Source: Bacillota bacterium (GTDB taxonomy: Bacteria > Bacillota > Clostridia > UBA1381). From it: a stretch of DNA of 33,754 bases. Shown here piece after piece: positions 23,671-31,221 of the stretch; position 1 is the stretch's first letter; every line of letters starts with the position of its first letter. The stretch spans positions 1 through 33,754 of the forward strand of contig JAJQAT010000029.1 in NCBI GenBank assembly GCA_021203665.1, written 5' to 3'. The notes beneath the pieces are model-generated. The model was not told where the DNA came from. It saw only the letters and a list, made by a program, of their open reading frames with translations, and made no database searches. The position numbers and the translations under genes are program-made.

Positions 23671-24799
23671 ACGATTTCTCCTTCAGAGCCGTTACAAACT
23701 CATAAAATCTTGCATAGTCGTTTTCCGCTTTTAAATCATATATTTTATGGCGAAATTTGTATTTTTCGCCGTTGTTTTCAATTTTATTTTCCGCGTATTC
23801 AAAAAGAGGCTCATTTTCGGTGAATAATTTCCATACGCGAAATTCGTCTGTATATTTTTTTAAAATATTTTGTGCCTTTTTAATTTCCTTTTGCTTTATT
23901 TTGTTGTTGCCGTCGGCGATTTCAAGCAAATCGTCTATGTTTTTGTATATTGTGCTTTCGTTTTGCGCCACCTCAATGTCGCGCGGCACCGCAAGGTCGA
24001 TAAAAACCCTTGTTTTACACGTTTTTATAGCGGAGGCTATCTTATCCCTTTCAAGAGTAAGGTGAGGACTTGAGGTCGCGCTTATAACCGCGTCGTATAT
24101 ATCGAGATTATCGTATCTTTTTTCGTATTCCACGCTCACCGCGCCGTTATTATCACTCGCCCCGCCGCCCCGCGTGCGCGCTGTCGCGTATATATTCACG
24201 TTTCCGAGGGACAGTAAATCCTTTAAAACTATCGAGCCTGTTTTTCCGGACGCGCCTATTATAAGAATATTTTTATTGTTTAGTGTCCCCAAAATATTGC
24301 GGCAAAGCTTTATGGAAATGGTTGCCGCCGAAAGGGGTGTTTTTGAAAGGAGCGTTTCCGTTTTTACTTTTTTCGCGCCCGTAACCGCAAGGCGGAACAG
24401 CGTGTTTAAATACTTGCCGCAGCATAAATTCGCGCTTGAAAAGCCGCGCGCGTCCTTTACCTGCCCTAAAATCTGATCCTCGCCCAAAATCATGGATTTA
24501 AGTCCCGCCGCCGTGAGCATAAGATGCTCGCAGCATAGGTCATTTTCGTAAACGGTTATATAATCCGCCACAAAGCCGCCGACAAGGGACACTAAATAAT
24601 TAAGAAACGTCTTTTTGCAATCCCCGCCCGCCAAATAAAATTCACATCGGTTGCAGGTGGATAAAATCACACATTCGTCCGCGATATTCTGTTTTATATA
24701 CTTTAGAATTTCAGCCTGTTTTTTCTTTGTAAACGATACCCTTTCACGCACGCTTATCGGCGCTTTTTCGTGGCTGATGCTGACGCAAAGCAGCTGCAT
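23660..24799 (-). CDS. hemA: glutamyl-tRNA reductase
   Basis: Reduces glutamyl-tRNA to glutamate-1-semialdehyde with NADPH, the committed step of the C5 route. It is 379 residues, shorter than the roughly 420-450 of many HemA, with a reduced C-terminal dimerisation region as in other clostridia. Catalytic Cys49 is in LSTCNRCEFY. The MILGEDQILGQVKDA segment is near 103-117 and NADPH loop IIGASGKTG near 185-193. Its partner hemL is divergent on the other side of the operon. Only one base separates it from the upstream cbiL. Two exact GGGACACTAAA motifs (24279, 24586) and a one-mismatch copy (24208) lie inside. Confidence 0.95.
   Translation of the reverse strand: MQLLCVSISHEKAPISVRERVSFTKKKQAEILKYIKQNIADECVILSTCNRCEFYLAGGDCKKTFLNYLVSLVGGFVADYITVYENDLCCEHLMLTAAGLKSMILGEDQILGQVKDARGFSSANLCCGKYLNTLFRLAVTGAKKVKTETLLSKTPLSAATISIKLCRNILGTLNNKNILIIGASGKTGSIVLKDLLSLGNVNIYATARTRGGGASDNNGAVSVEYEKRYDNLDIYDAVISATSSPHLTLERDKIASAIKTCKTRVFIDLAVPRDIEVAQNESTIYKNIDDLLEIADGNNKIKQKEIKKAQNILKKYTDEFRVWKLFTENEPLFEYAENKIENNGEKYKFRHKIYDLKAENDYARFYEFVTALKEKSYEY
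24208..24218 (+). repeat. one-mismatch copy of GGGACACTAAA in hemA
   Basis: GGGACAGTAAA, one substitution from the motif, 70 bases from an exact copy. Confidence 0.5.
24279..24289 (-). repeat. GGGACACTAAA motif, copy 6 (hemA)
   Basis: Exact 11-mer on the coding strand, read as G-T-L-N. Confidence 0.9.
24586..24596 (+). repeat. GGGACACTAAA motif, copy 7 (hemA)
   Basis: Exact 11-mer on the template strand; the coding strand reads L-V-S-L. Confidence 0.9.
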
Positions 24800-25492
24800 T
24801 TAAAATCCCTTCTTTTTAATAATGACGGTTGTGAAATATCCGTAGGACTTTCCCTCCCGCAGCGGTTCAATCAATTCGTTCTCCATCCCGACGCGCGAGG
24901 AAACTATCGCGTTGCTTTCCATACCGCGGCGCTTTAACGCCTCATAAATCCCGTCGGTATCCGCGCCCGCCTTCATAATTATAACCGTGTCGAAATCGGC
25001 GGTATATTTTTCAAGGTCGGCGCCCTTTGCCGACGGAATAATCGCAACGGACTCGCCGCCCTCGCAAAGGCTTATCCGAGCCTTATCCGCCGCGGCGCAG
25101 AAAGAGGTTATGCCCGGAATTATTTCAATTTCAAAGCCGGCGTTTTTGACCGCGCCGTGTACGTATGAGCAGGTGCTGTAAATCGAAACATCGCCCAATG
25201 TAATCATAGCGACGTTTTTTCCCGCTTTCAGCGCGGCAATAATTCTTTCCGCCGATTTTTCCCGTGATAATTCGCGCTCCTTCGCGTCGGAGGACATGGA
25301 AAATTCAAGCTCAAGCAGCTCTTTTTTGCTTGTGTCGAACTCTTTGCTTATAATATTAAGCGCGGTGGATTTATTGCCGCTTTTTTTTGACGGAACCGCG
25401 ATTATATCCGATTTTTCCAAGGCGCGCAGTGCGCCGAGCGTTATATATGAGCCGTCGCCCGCGCCGACTCCGACGGAATAGAATTTTGCCAT
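24800..25492 (-). CDS. cbiL: cobalt-factor-II C20-methyltransferase
   Basis: SAM-dependent methyltransferase of the precorrin tetrapyrrole methylase superfamily that methylates C20 of cobalt-sirohydrochlorin. It has 230 residues. The N-terminal YSVGVGAGDGSYITLGALRAL (5-25) resembles the CbiL/CobI signature, with a GDVSIYSTCSY motif near 100-110. IIPGITSFCAAA near 124-135 is the family active-site loop. The order cbiM-N-Q-O-L-hemA supports CbiL over other methylases of the family. The later enzymes (CbiH, CbiF, CbiG, CbiD and others) must lie elsewhere. It contains no GGGACACTAAA motif, unlike the genes downstream. Confidence 0.9.
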   Translation of the reverse strand: MAKFYSVGVGAGDGSYITLGALRALEKSDIIAVPSKKSGNKSTALNIISKEFDTSKKELLELEFSMSSDAKERELSREKSAERIIAALKAGKNVAMITLGDVSIYSTCSYVHGAVKNAGFEIEIIPGITSFCAAADKARISLCEGGESVAIIPSAKGADLEKYTADFDTVIIMKAGADTDGIYEALKRRGMESNAIVSSRVGMENELIEPLREGKSYGYFTTVIIKKKGF

Positions 25493-25494
25493 AA

Positions 25495-26337
25495 TTATTT
25501 GCTCCTGATAAGATTTAATATTTCCTCTCTCGCGCCGCCGATGGTGGCTTTTGAGAAGTCTGTTTCAAGGTTGTCGCATTTATTGAGAATTTCAAGCAAA
25601 TGCGAAATTCTCGGAAGTCTTAAATTATGCTCGCGCAGTATATCGGGATTTTTAAAAACCTCCGATGATGTGCCGCGGGTAAGCAGTCTGCCGCGGTCAA
25701 GCACGTAAATATAATCCGAATAAATCGGAACGACATCTATGTCGTGGGTGGACATTATGATGGTTGTCCCCTCGTTTTGGCAGATGTCCTTTAACAGGTG
25801 CATAAGCGAGCTTACGCCCATCGGGTCAAGACCGGCGGTCGGCTCGTCCAAAATGATAACCTCCGGTTTCATCACGAGTATTCCGGCGATTGCCGCGCGT
25901 TTTTTCTGACCGAAGCTCAAGGCGTGGGTGGGATTGTCCTTCAGGTGGGCGATGCCCGTGCGCTCGAGCGCGTCGTTCACGCGCCTCATCACCTCGTCCT
26001 CCGGAAGCTTCATATTCATCGCGCCGAAGGACACGTCCTGAAATACCGACGCGGAAAAAAGCTGGTCGTCGGGGTCCTGAAAAACTATGCCGACGCTGCG
26101 GCGCAGATTTTTAATTTCCGACCTTGTGTATTTTATGCTTTCGCCCATAAATTTTACCGTTCCCGATTCCGGCTTTAAAATGCCGTTCAAATTCAGAAAC
26201 AGAGTGGATTTGCCCGCGCCGTTCGCTCCGAGGATTGTTGTTATCCTCCCCTTTTCAAAGCCGATGCTTACATCGGATAACGCGTAGCTGCCGTCGTCGT
26301 ATTTATAATAAAGGCTTTCGGTTTCTATTATGTTCAT
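25495..26337 (-). CDS. cbiO: cobalt ECF-type transporter ATP-binding protein
   Basis: ABC ATPase that powers cobalt import through CbiMNQO. It is 280 residues, with Walker A GANGAGKST at 37-45, Q-loop VFQDPDDQLF near 85-94, signature LSFGQKKR at 140-147, Walker B VIILDE at 160-165 and an H-loop STHDID near 196-201. The FQDPDDQLF string is typical of energy-coupling-factor ATPases. Two bases separate it from cbiL downstream. It is adjacent to CbiQ, its membrane coupling partner. Confidence 0.95.
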   Translation of the reverse strand: MNIIETESLYYKYDDGSYALSDVSIGFEKGRITTILGANGAGKSTLFLNLNGILKPESGTVKFMGESIKYTRSEIKNLRRSVGIVFQDPDDQLFSASVFQDVSFGAMNMKLPEDEVMRRVNDALERTGIAHLKDNPTHALSFGQKKRAAIAGILVMKPEVIILDEPTAGLDPMGVSSLMHLLKDICQNEGTTIIMSTHDIDVVPIYSDYIYVLDRGRLLTRGTSSEVFKNPDILREHNLRLPRISHLLEILNKCDNLETDFSKATIGGAREEILNLIRSK

Positions 26338-27117
26338 TTATATCCCCGCCCTTCCGCAAAGGATTGCCGCCGCCAAAGCCGCCGCGGTAAAAACAACCGC
26401 GAAAATTATAAACGGCGCGCAGTGATTTCTTTTCGGCATAATCACGTTAATATTGCCGTCATACCCGCGCGATTCCATCGCGGTGTACGTCTTCTCCGCC
26501 TGACGGAACGAGCGTATAAACAGATTTGACGCAAGACAGCTTGTCGAGCGGTAGCTTGTTTTGAGCGTGTCATAGCCGAGCCGCGCGTCCTGAGCCGTGC
26601 GTATCCGGCTTGAAACGTCAAACAGCACAAAAATATATCTGTAAATAAGCTCAGCCGTTTCTATTATAAAATTCGGAATAATACTTTTCCTCAGCAGAGT
26701 AAATAAATCTATCATCGGAGTGGTAAGCGACAGAAAGTACATACAGCTTACCGCGCCGAAGCATTTAAGCATTGTGCGAAGCGCCAATATAAGCCCGTCT
26801 CTGCCGATGCCGAAATACACGCCGCCGATGCGAAAGGAGGCTGTCATAGCGCCGTCCGACCTTCCTATGGAAATCGCGATTGCCGCCGCTCCCATGATTA
26901 CGAAGGCTATCGGAACCGTCATAAGGTGAAGGACGTTTTTCGTCGGTGTTTTTCCTATACATATAATGAGAAACAGCATGGTAAGCGCCGTCAGGACGCT
27001 TACCGTGAAGCTGTTTGCGGCAATGCAGATAAAAAGCATCGCCATTGAAAATAAAAGCTTTTCAATAGGCGCGATATTTCTCAGCCTTGAATTATACGCC
27101 AATTTATCTATAATCAT
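26338..27117 (-). CDS. cbiQ: cobalt transporter transmembrane coupling protein
   Basis: Membrane scaffold of the CbiMNQO importer, 259 residues. There are about five membrane segments (roughly 18-48, 56-76, 95-115, 130-150 and near the C-terminus). The conserved cytoplasmic coupling region follows (AQDARLGYDTLK, then YTAMESRGYDG), which contacts CbiO. The A-x-x-x-RG pattern ESRGYDG is the family signature. The start is ATG 27117, overlapping the cbiN stop as ATGA, with GGAG just upstream. The longer open frame to 27243 overlaps cbiN and is rejected. Confidence 0.93.
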   Translation of the reverse strand: MIIDKLAYNSRLRNIAPIEKLLFSMAMLFICIAANSFTVSVLTALTMLFLIICIGKTPTKNVLHLMTVPIAFVIMGAAAIAISIGRSDGAMTASFRIGGVYFGIGRDGLILALRTMLKCFGAVSCMYFLSLTTPMIDLFTLLRKSIIPNFIIETAELIYRYIFVLFDVSSRIRTAQDARLGYDTLKTSYRSTSCLASNLFIRSFRQAEKTYTAMESRGYDGNINVIMPKRNHCAPFIIFAVVFTAAALAAAILCGRAGI

Positions 27118-27407
27118 TGCTCCGTATTTTCCTTGTTCTTTTTGGAGGTTACTCTGCCGAGCGCAAAGCCGACTATTCCCGCGCCTATCGCCGCCTGCAC
27201 GCAGAAGAGCAGAGACTCTATTTCGCCTGAGGGCGGCTCCCACAGTGATTCAAACCACGGCTCATAGCTGCTGTCGATTTCGCTTATCGCGCTTGCCGCC
27301 TCATCGTCCGAGCCGCCGAATTCGCTGCCGCTCATAAACAGGAGCGGAACCGCTATAATCAGCACAAGCACAACCGCCAATATTGTATTTTTAACCCAAA
27401 GCTTCAT
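27114..27407 (-). CDS. cbiN: cobalt transport protein CbiN
   Basis: Small auxiliary subunit of the CbiMNQO system, 97 residues with two membrane helices (about 8-25 and 66-84) around an extracytoplasmic acidic loop (SEFGGSDDEA, then YEPWFESLWEPPSGE). The WEPPSGEIESLLF segment is a hallmark of CbiN. AAGGAGG lies inside the end of cbiM. Overlap with cbiQ is 4 bases. CbiN is needed for metal loading of CbiM, and its presence separates cobalt from nickel (NikMN) systems, though related fusions exist. Confidence 0.93.
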   Translation of the reverse strand: MKLWVKNTILAVVLVLIIAVPLLFMSGSEFGGSDDEAASAISEIDSSYEPWFESLWEPPSGEIESLLFCVQAAIGAGIVGFALGRVTSKKNKENTEQ

Positions 27408-27411
27408 AATC

Positions 27412-28155
27412 TCACGCCTCCTTTATAACGCCGAGAGCAGTAAGCTCCCTTTTGCAGTTCTTTTCAAGCACATTGAATATCATAACCGACAGAATACCCT
27501 CCGCTATCGCGATGGGAAGCTGCGTTGTCGCGAAAATACCCATAAACTTTACAAGCGACGCGAAGAAGCTCTGATCCGGAAACGCGAGAGCAAGCTGAGC
27601 CGAGGTTACGCAGTATGTAAACAAGTCCCCGATTGTCGCCGCGAGGAATACCGCAAGTCCTTTGGGCGCTTTCAGCTTTTGACAGAGCTTAAAGATTCCG
27701 AAGGACACAAAGGGTCCCGCTATTGCCATTGAAAATGTGTTCGCACCGAGAGTTGTAAGTCCGCCGTGCGCGAGCAAAAGCGCCTGAAACAGCAGCACGA
27801 TTATGCCGAGTATCGACATAACGGACGGACCGAACAATATCGCGCCGAGACCCGTGCCCGTGGGGTGCGAGCAGCTTCCCGTAACCGACGGGATTTTAAG
27901 CGACGAAAGTATAAATACAAATGCTCCCGCGAGGGCAAGAAGTATTTTCACCTTGTTATCCTTTTTAAACTGCTTCTGCATGCTTATTCCGCCCGCGATA
28001 AGGAACGGAACGCACAGAACGCCCCAAAAGATACAGTAACCGGCGGGAAGATAACCCTCCATAATGTGCATTGCGAATGCGTTTGTCATAGGAATGACCA
28101 GCAGCAGCGTCAGCGCCGCCACCAACAGCTTTGTTTTCCTGTTTGCTAAAGACAT
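27412..28155 (-). CDS. cbiM: cobalt ECF transporter substrate-specific component
   Basis: Integral membrane substrate-binding subunit. It begins with a signal-like segment (1-28) ending NAFA, then MHIMEGYLP. In characterised CbiM/NikM the exposed N-terminal Met-His chelates the metal, so cleavage after Ala28 would make M29-H30 the new end. Six to seven membrane helices follow; [16 protein letters not shown] is the family cobalt/nickel signature. 247 residues. ATG 28155 is chosen because AAGGAGA lies 9 nt upstream. It is the first gene of the operon, with a riboswitch and terminator before it, which identifies the substrate as cobalt for B12. Confidence 0.94.
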   Translation of the reverse strand: MSLANRKTKLLVAALTLLLVIPMTNAFAMHIMEGYLPAGYCIFWGVLCVPFLIAGGISMQKQFKKDNKVKILLALAGAFVFILSSLKIPSVTGSCSHPTGTGLGAILFGPSVMSILGIIVLLFQALLLAHGGLTTLGANTFSMAIAGPFVSFGIFKLCQKLKAPKGLAVFLAATIGDLFTYCVTSAQLALAFPDQSFFASLVKFMGIFATTQLPIAIAEGILSVMIFNVLEKNCKRELTALGVIKEA

Positions 28156-28260
28156 AAATTTTCTCTCCTTTTTATGTAATATATGTTTTAGCACACAAGT
28201 GACTTGAAGATAGTTATGAAACTTTAAGGCAGGCGGAAAACTTGTGGTTTTTACATACCA

Positions 28261-28298
28261 AAAAAAGCCGTAAGGATTTTGATGTTATCCTATGGCTT
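28261..28298 (-). terminator. riboswitch-controlled terminator before cbiM
   Basis: AGCC...AGGAT/ATCCT...GGCT hairpin with a 9-nt loop and six U residues on the minus strand. It lies between the B12 aptamer and cbiM. The upstream AAGATTTT can pair with AAAATCCTT of the hairpin, giving a possible antiterminator. Confidence 0.75.
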
Positions 28299-28339
28299 AA
28301 AATCTTGATGATTTTGCCATTGTCCCATCGCTCGTAGGC

Positions 28340-28446
28340 ACAAATGTGCTCGATTTCGGCAGGCGATCCGACTGTAACGGCAGCGTGACTGCGGAGGATT
28401 TTCGCCTCGCTTCTCCTTTTAAAAATGCGGCAGGGCATTTACCGAA
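28340..28446 (-). promoter_or_regulatory. cobalamin riboswitch
   Basis: The minus strand carries the core of the B12 aptamer in the proper order. AAAAGGAGAAGCG and AAAATCCTCC come first, then GCAGTCACGCTGCCGTTACA (the position of the usual GGTCCCGCCACTGT). The box TCGGATCGCCTGCC follows at about 28355-28370, close to the consensus GGATACCTGCC. An intrinsic terminator follows about 60 nt later. The expected effect is that adenosylcobalamin or methylcobalamin lowers expression of the eleven-gene operon. Confidence 0.88.
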
Positions 28447-28472
28447 AAAGGATATTATTGAATATCGAATTA

Positions 28473-28501
28473 ATTTTACCACTAAATACGATAAAAAGCA
28501 A
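28473..28501 (-). promoter_or_regulatory. sigma-A promoter of the cobalamin operon
   Basis: TTGCTT (28496-28501) and TAAAAT (28473-28478) with a 17-nt spacer, about 30 nt upstream of the aptamer. Confidence 0.7.
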
Positions 28502-28506
28502 GAGAA

Positions 28507-28536
28507 TTGACAAAGTATTGCTTTAAGTGGTATAAT
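28507..28536 (+). promoter_or_regulatory. sigma-A promoter of hemL
   Basis: TTGACA (28507-28512), 18-nt spacer, TATAAT (28531-28536). It is divergent from the cobalamin operon promoter; the -35 boxes are only five bases apart, so the two may interfere. Confidence 0.85.
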
Positions 28537-28575
28537 TTTTTTGATGTAATTGTATTTAACGGGAGAGAAAAAATT

Positions 28576-29862
28576 ATGAAAACGGACAAAAGTAAAGCCG
28601 CCTTTGCCGAGGCGAAAAAATATATACCCGGCGGAGTAAACTCGCCGGTCAGAGCGTTTGCCAATGTCGGCGCGAATCCGCTGTTTATCGACAGAGCCAA
28701 GGGAAGTAAAATATACGATATAGACGGAAACGAATATATCGATTATGTAGGCTCGTGGGGACCTATGCTTCTCGGTCACGGCAACGAGCGCGTGAGGGCG
28801 GCGGTGAAGGCCGCCGCGGATAAAGGAATGTCGTTCGGCGCGCCGTGCCTTGCGGAAACGGAGCTGGCAAAAAGAATATGCACTACGGTCCCGTGCGTTG
28901 ACGAGGTGCGAATGGTAAATTCGGGCACGGAGGCGACAATGTCGGCACTGCGCCTTGCCAGAGGATACACCGGCAGAAATATCATAGTAAAATTCGAGGG
29001 CTGTTATCACGGACACAGCGACTCGCTCTTGATTAAAGCCGGCAGCGGCGCTGCCACATTCGGTGCCGCGTCATCGGCGGGAGTGCCGGAGGATTTTGCG
29101 AAATACACGCTTGTGCTGCCGTATAACGATACAAAGGCGGCTGAGGCATCTTTTGAGAAAATGGGCGGCGAAATAGCCGCGGTTATCGTTGAGCCGGTCG
29201 CGGGCAATATGGGCGTTGTGCCGCCGAAAGAGGGATTTTTGGTGAAATTGCGCTCTCTTACCGAGGAATACGGCAGCGTGTTCATAATGGACGAGGTAAT
29301 GACGGGGTTCAGGCTGTCTCTTTCGGGAGCGTCCGGCAGATTCGGCGTGGACGCGGATATAATTACCTTCGGAAAAATTATAGGCGGCGGTATGCCCGTG
29401 GGCGCCTACGGCGGAAGACGGGATATAATGGAATTTGTTTCGCCGTCGGGACCGGTTTATCAGGCGGGAACGCTGTCTGGCAATCCGCTCGCCATGGCGG
29501 CGGGCAACGCGCAGCTTGAATATCTGCGTACTCACGCATATATATATGAAGAAATCGAAAAAAAGGGAGAATATCTCGAAAGGGAATTTACCGCCGCCGC
29601 GAAAAGAAACGGAGTCGCGGCGAGGGTAAACAGAGTAGGCTCGATGATGAGCGTGTTTTTCGCGGACGCGGAGGTAACGGATTTTAAAACGGCGAGCCAA
29701 TCGGACACGGAGCGGTTTAAGAAATATTTCAACGAGATGCTGAAAAGAGGAATATATCTCGCGCCGTCACAGTTTGAGTCCGTGTTCCTGAGCGGCGCTC
29801 ATTCCGACGACGATTTGGAAAAAACGGTAAAGGCGTTTGGCGAGGTTATGGAAATATTGTGA
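28576..29862 (+). CDS. hemL: glutamate-1-semialdehyde 2,1-aminomutase
   Basis: PLP enzyme converting glutamate-1-semialdehyde to 5-aminolevulinate. It is 428 residues, the normal length. The PLP lysine is K267 ([16 protein letters not shown]). [17 protein letters not shown] (114-130) is the phosphate-binding region. ATG 28576 lies 10 nt after GGGAG; the frame is open further up but that would run through the promoter. The product of HemA is its substrate, yet it has its own promoter and is not behind the riboswitch, so ALA formation may be regulated at HemA. Its stop overlaps the start of the radical SAM gene. Confidence 0.96.
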   Translation: MKTDKSKAAFAEAKKYIPGGVNSPVRAFANVGANPLFIDRAKGSKIYDIDGNEYIDYVGSWGPMLLGHGNERVRAAVKAAADKGMSFGAPCLAETELAKRICTTVPCVDEVRMVNSGTEATMSALRLARGYTGRNIIVKFEGCYHGHSDSLLIKAGSGAATFGAASSAGVPEDFAKYTLVLPYNDTKAAEASFEKMGGEIAAVIVEPVAGNMGVVPPKEGFLVKLRSLTEEYGSVFIMDEVMTGFRLSLSGASGRFGVDADIITFGKIIGGGMPVGAYGGRRDIMEFVSPSGPVYQAGTLSGNPLAMAAGNAQLEYLRTHAYIYEEIEKKGEYLEREFTAAAKRNGVAARVNRVGSMMSVFFADAEVTDFKTASQSDTERFKKYFNEMLKRGIYLAPSQFESVFLSGAHSDDDLEKTVKAFGEVMEIL

Positions 29863-30776
29863 TGAATTATTATAAAAAATGCGTTTTGTGTCCGAGGAAA
29901 TGCGGCGTTGACAGGAGCACAGCCGCGGGGTACTGCGGAATGAGCGACAAGCTGTACGCCGCGCGAGCGTCGCTGCATATGTGGGAGGAGCCGTGTATAT
30001 CGGGCGGGAGCGGCAGCGGAACGGTGTTTTTTACCGGCTGCGGCTTGGGCTGCGTATACTGCCAAAACGGAGAGATTGCAAAGGGACGAATAGGCTTTGA
30101 AATAACGGCGGACAGATTGGCTGAAATTTTCCTCGAGCAGCAGGAAAGAGGCGCGAATAATATAAATCTTGTCACGCCCACCCATTATGTGCCGCATATA
30201 ATCGAGGCTTTGGACAAGGCAAGGGGACTTAACATTCCGATTTTATATAACTGCGGCGGATATGAAAGCGTGGAAACGCTGAAAATGCTTGACGGCTATA
30301 TCGATATTTATATGCCGGATTTTAAATATATTGCCGGCGCCGCCGCAAAGCGGTATTCAAACGCGGCGGATTATCCCGAAACGGCAATGGCGGCTTTGGC
30401 GGAGATGGTGCGCCAGACGGGCAAATGCGTTTTCGGCGCGGACGGAATCATGAGGAGCGGAACGCTTGTGCGGCATCTTGTACTGCCGTCGCATATTGAA
30501 AATTCAAAAAAAGCTGTGGAATACCTGTATAAAACCTACGGCAATGATATTTATATGAGCATAATGAGCCAATACACGCCCATGGAGCGCGTAAAGGCTT
30601 ATCCGGAAATAAACCGCCGCGTCACGCGGGAGGAATATGACGAGGTAATAGATTTTGCCGCCGATATAGGCGTGGAGAACGCCTTTGTGCAGGAGGGCGG
30701 CGCCGCGGAGGAGAGCTTTATACCGATATTTGACGGAGAGGGAATTTTAGTTATGGACAAACCTGTCGAAAAATGA
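29862..30776 (+). CDS. radical SAM protein, PflX-like (COG1313)
   Basis: A 304-residue radical SAM protein. The 4Fe-4S motif is C60-x3-C64-x2-C67 (TGCGLGCVYCQNG). An extra N-terminal Cys cluster (C7, C10, C14, C25: CVLCPRKCGVDR, GYCG) is the hallmark of the PflX group, distant relatives of pyruvate formate-lyase activating enzyme. The family has no settled substrate. ATG overlaps the hemL stop by one base (TGATG); an in-frame GTG three bases earlier is the alternative. The coupling to hemL is notable, but no role in tetrapyrrole synthesis follows from sequence. Confidence 0.88.
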   Translation: MNYYKKCVLCPRKCGVDRSTAAGYCGMSDKLYAARASLHMWEEPCISGGSGSGTVFFTGCGLGCVYCQNGEIAKGRIGFEITADRLAEIFLEQQERGANNINLVTPTHYVPHIIEALDKARGLNIPILYNCGGYESVETLKMLDGYIDIYMPDFKYIAGAAAKRYSNAADYPETAMAALAEMVRQTGKCVFGADGIMRSGTLVRHLVLPSHIENSKKAVEYLYKTYGNDIYMSIMSQYTPMERVKAYPEINRRVTREEYDEVIDFAADIGVENAFVQEGGAAEESFIPIFDGEGILVMDKPVEK

Positions 30777-30824
30777 TACAATATAATATATTTTATAAGT
30801 ATGTTTAATTTGGGGGCGATTTTG

Positions 30825-31190
30825 ATGCAGGAAAATATGTATGTTACAATAACGGGCTTCTCGCATTACTACGGCAAAAAGCCGTTTAGCATAGGAAATT
30901 TGCTTGTCTGCGAAAAGGATCCCTCAAACAAGTACGATTCCGAGGCGATTATCGCGCGTCTGCCCATCATCGGACAGGTGGGATTTATTTCAAATTCCCC
31001 GTACACAATGGCGGGCGGCACAACGAGCGCTGGACGAATTTACGACAAGGTAGAGGATAAGTTTTACGTTCGGGTTATGTTCACAACACAGAGCAAGGTA
31101 ATATGCAGGGTCGAAAGCGGCTCCGACGGCGAGCTTGAAAAGGAAATACAAGCTCAGCTTGCGGGCGGCGGCGACTGGCTGCAAAAATAA
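30825..31190 (+). CDS. HIRAN-like small protein
   Basis: A 121-residue cytoplasmic protein whose pattern fits a stand-alone HIRAN domain: ITGFSHYYGKKPFSIGNLL (9-27), then CEKDPSNKYDSEAIIARLP (29-47), and GQVGFISNSPYT (50-61). HIRAN domains in helicases and nucleases bind 3' DNA ends; free-standing copies in clostridia are of unknown role. ATG 30825 is preceded by GGGGG at 8 nt; an ATG at 30801 lacks a site. It lies between a radical SAM gene and a pilin-like gene; no shared pathway is evident. Confidence 0.7.
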   Translation: MQENMYVTITGFSHYYGKKPFSIGNLLVCEKDPSNKYDSEAIIARLPIIGQVGFISNSPYTMAGGTTSAGRIYDKVEDKFYVRVMFTTQSKVICRVESGSDGELEKEIQAQLAGGGDWLQK

Positions 31191-31221
31191 TCCGTCCCAT
31201 TATATTTTTGAGGTGAATCAC

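Noticed and set aside
19502-24596. Regulator operators for the hem genes as simple explanation of the 11-mer
   Set aside because: Copies lie deep inside coding sequences on both strands, not in promoters, so an ordinary operator role is unlikely, though not excluded.
28227-28236. Second B12 box (GGCAGGCGG) downstream of the terminator
   Set aside because: Only a short string resembles the box; the rest of the aptamer core is absent there.
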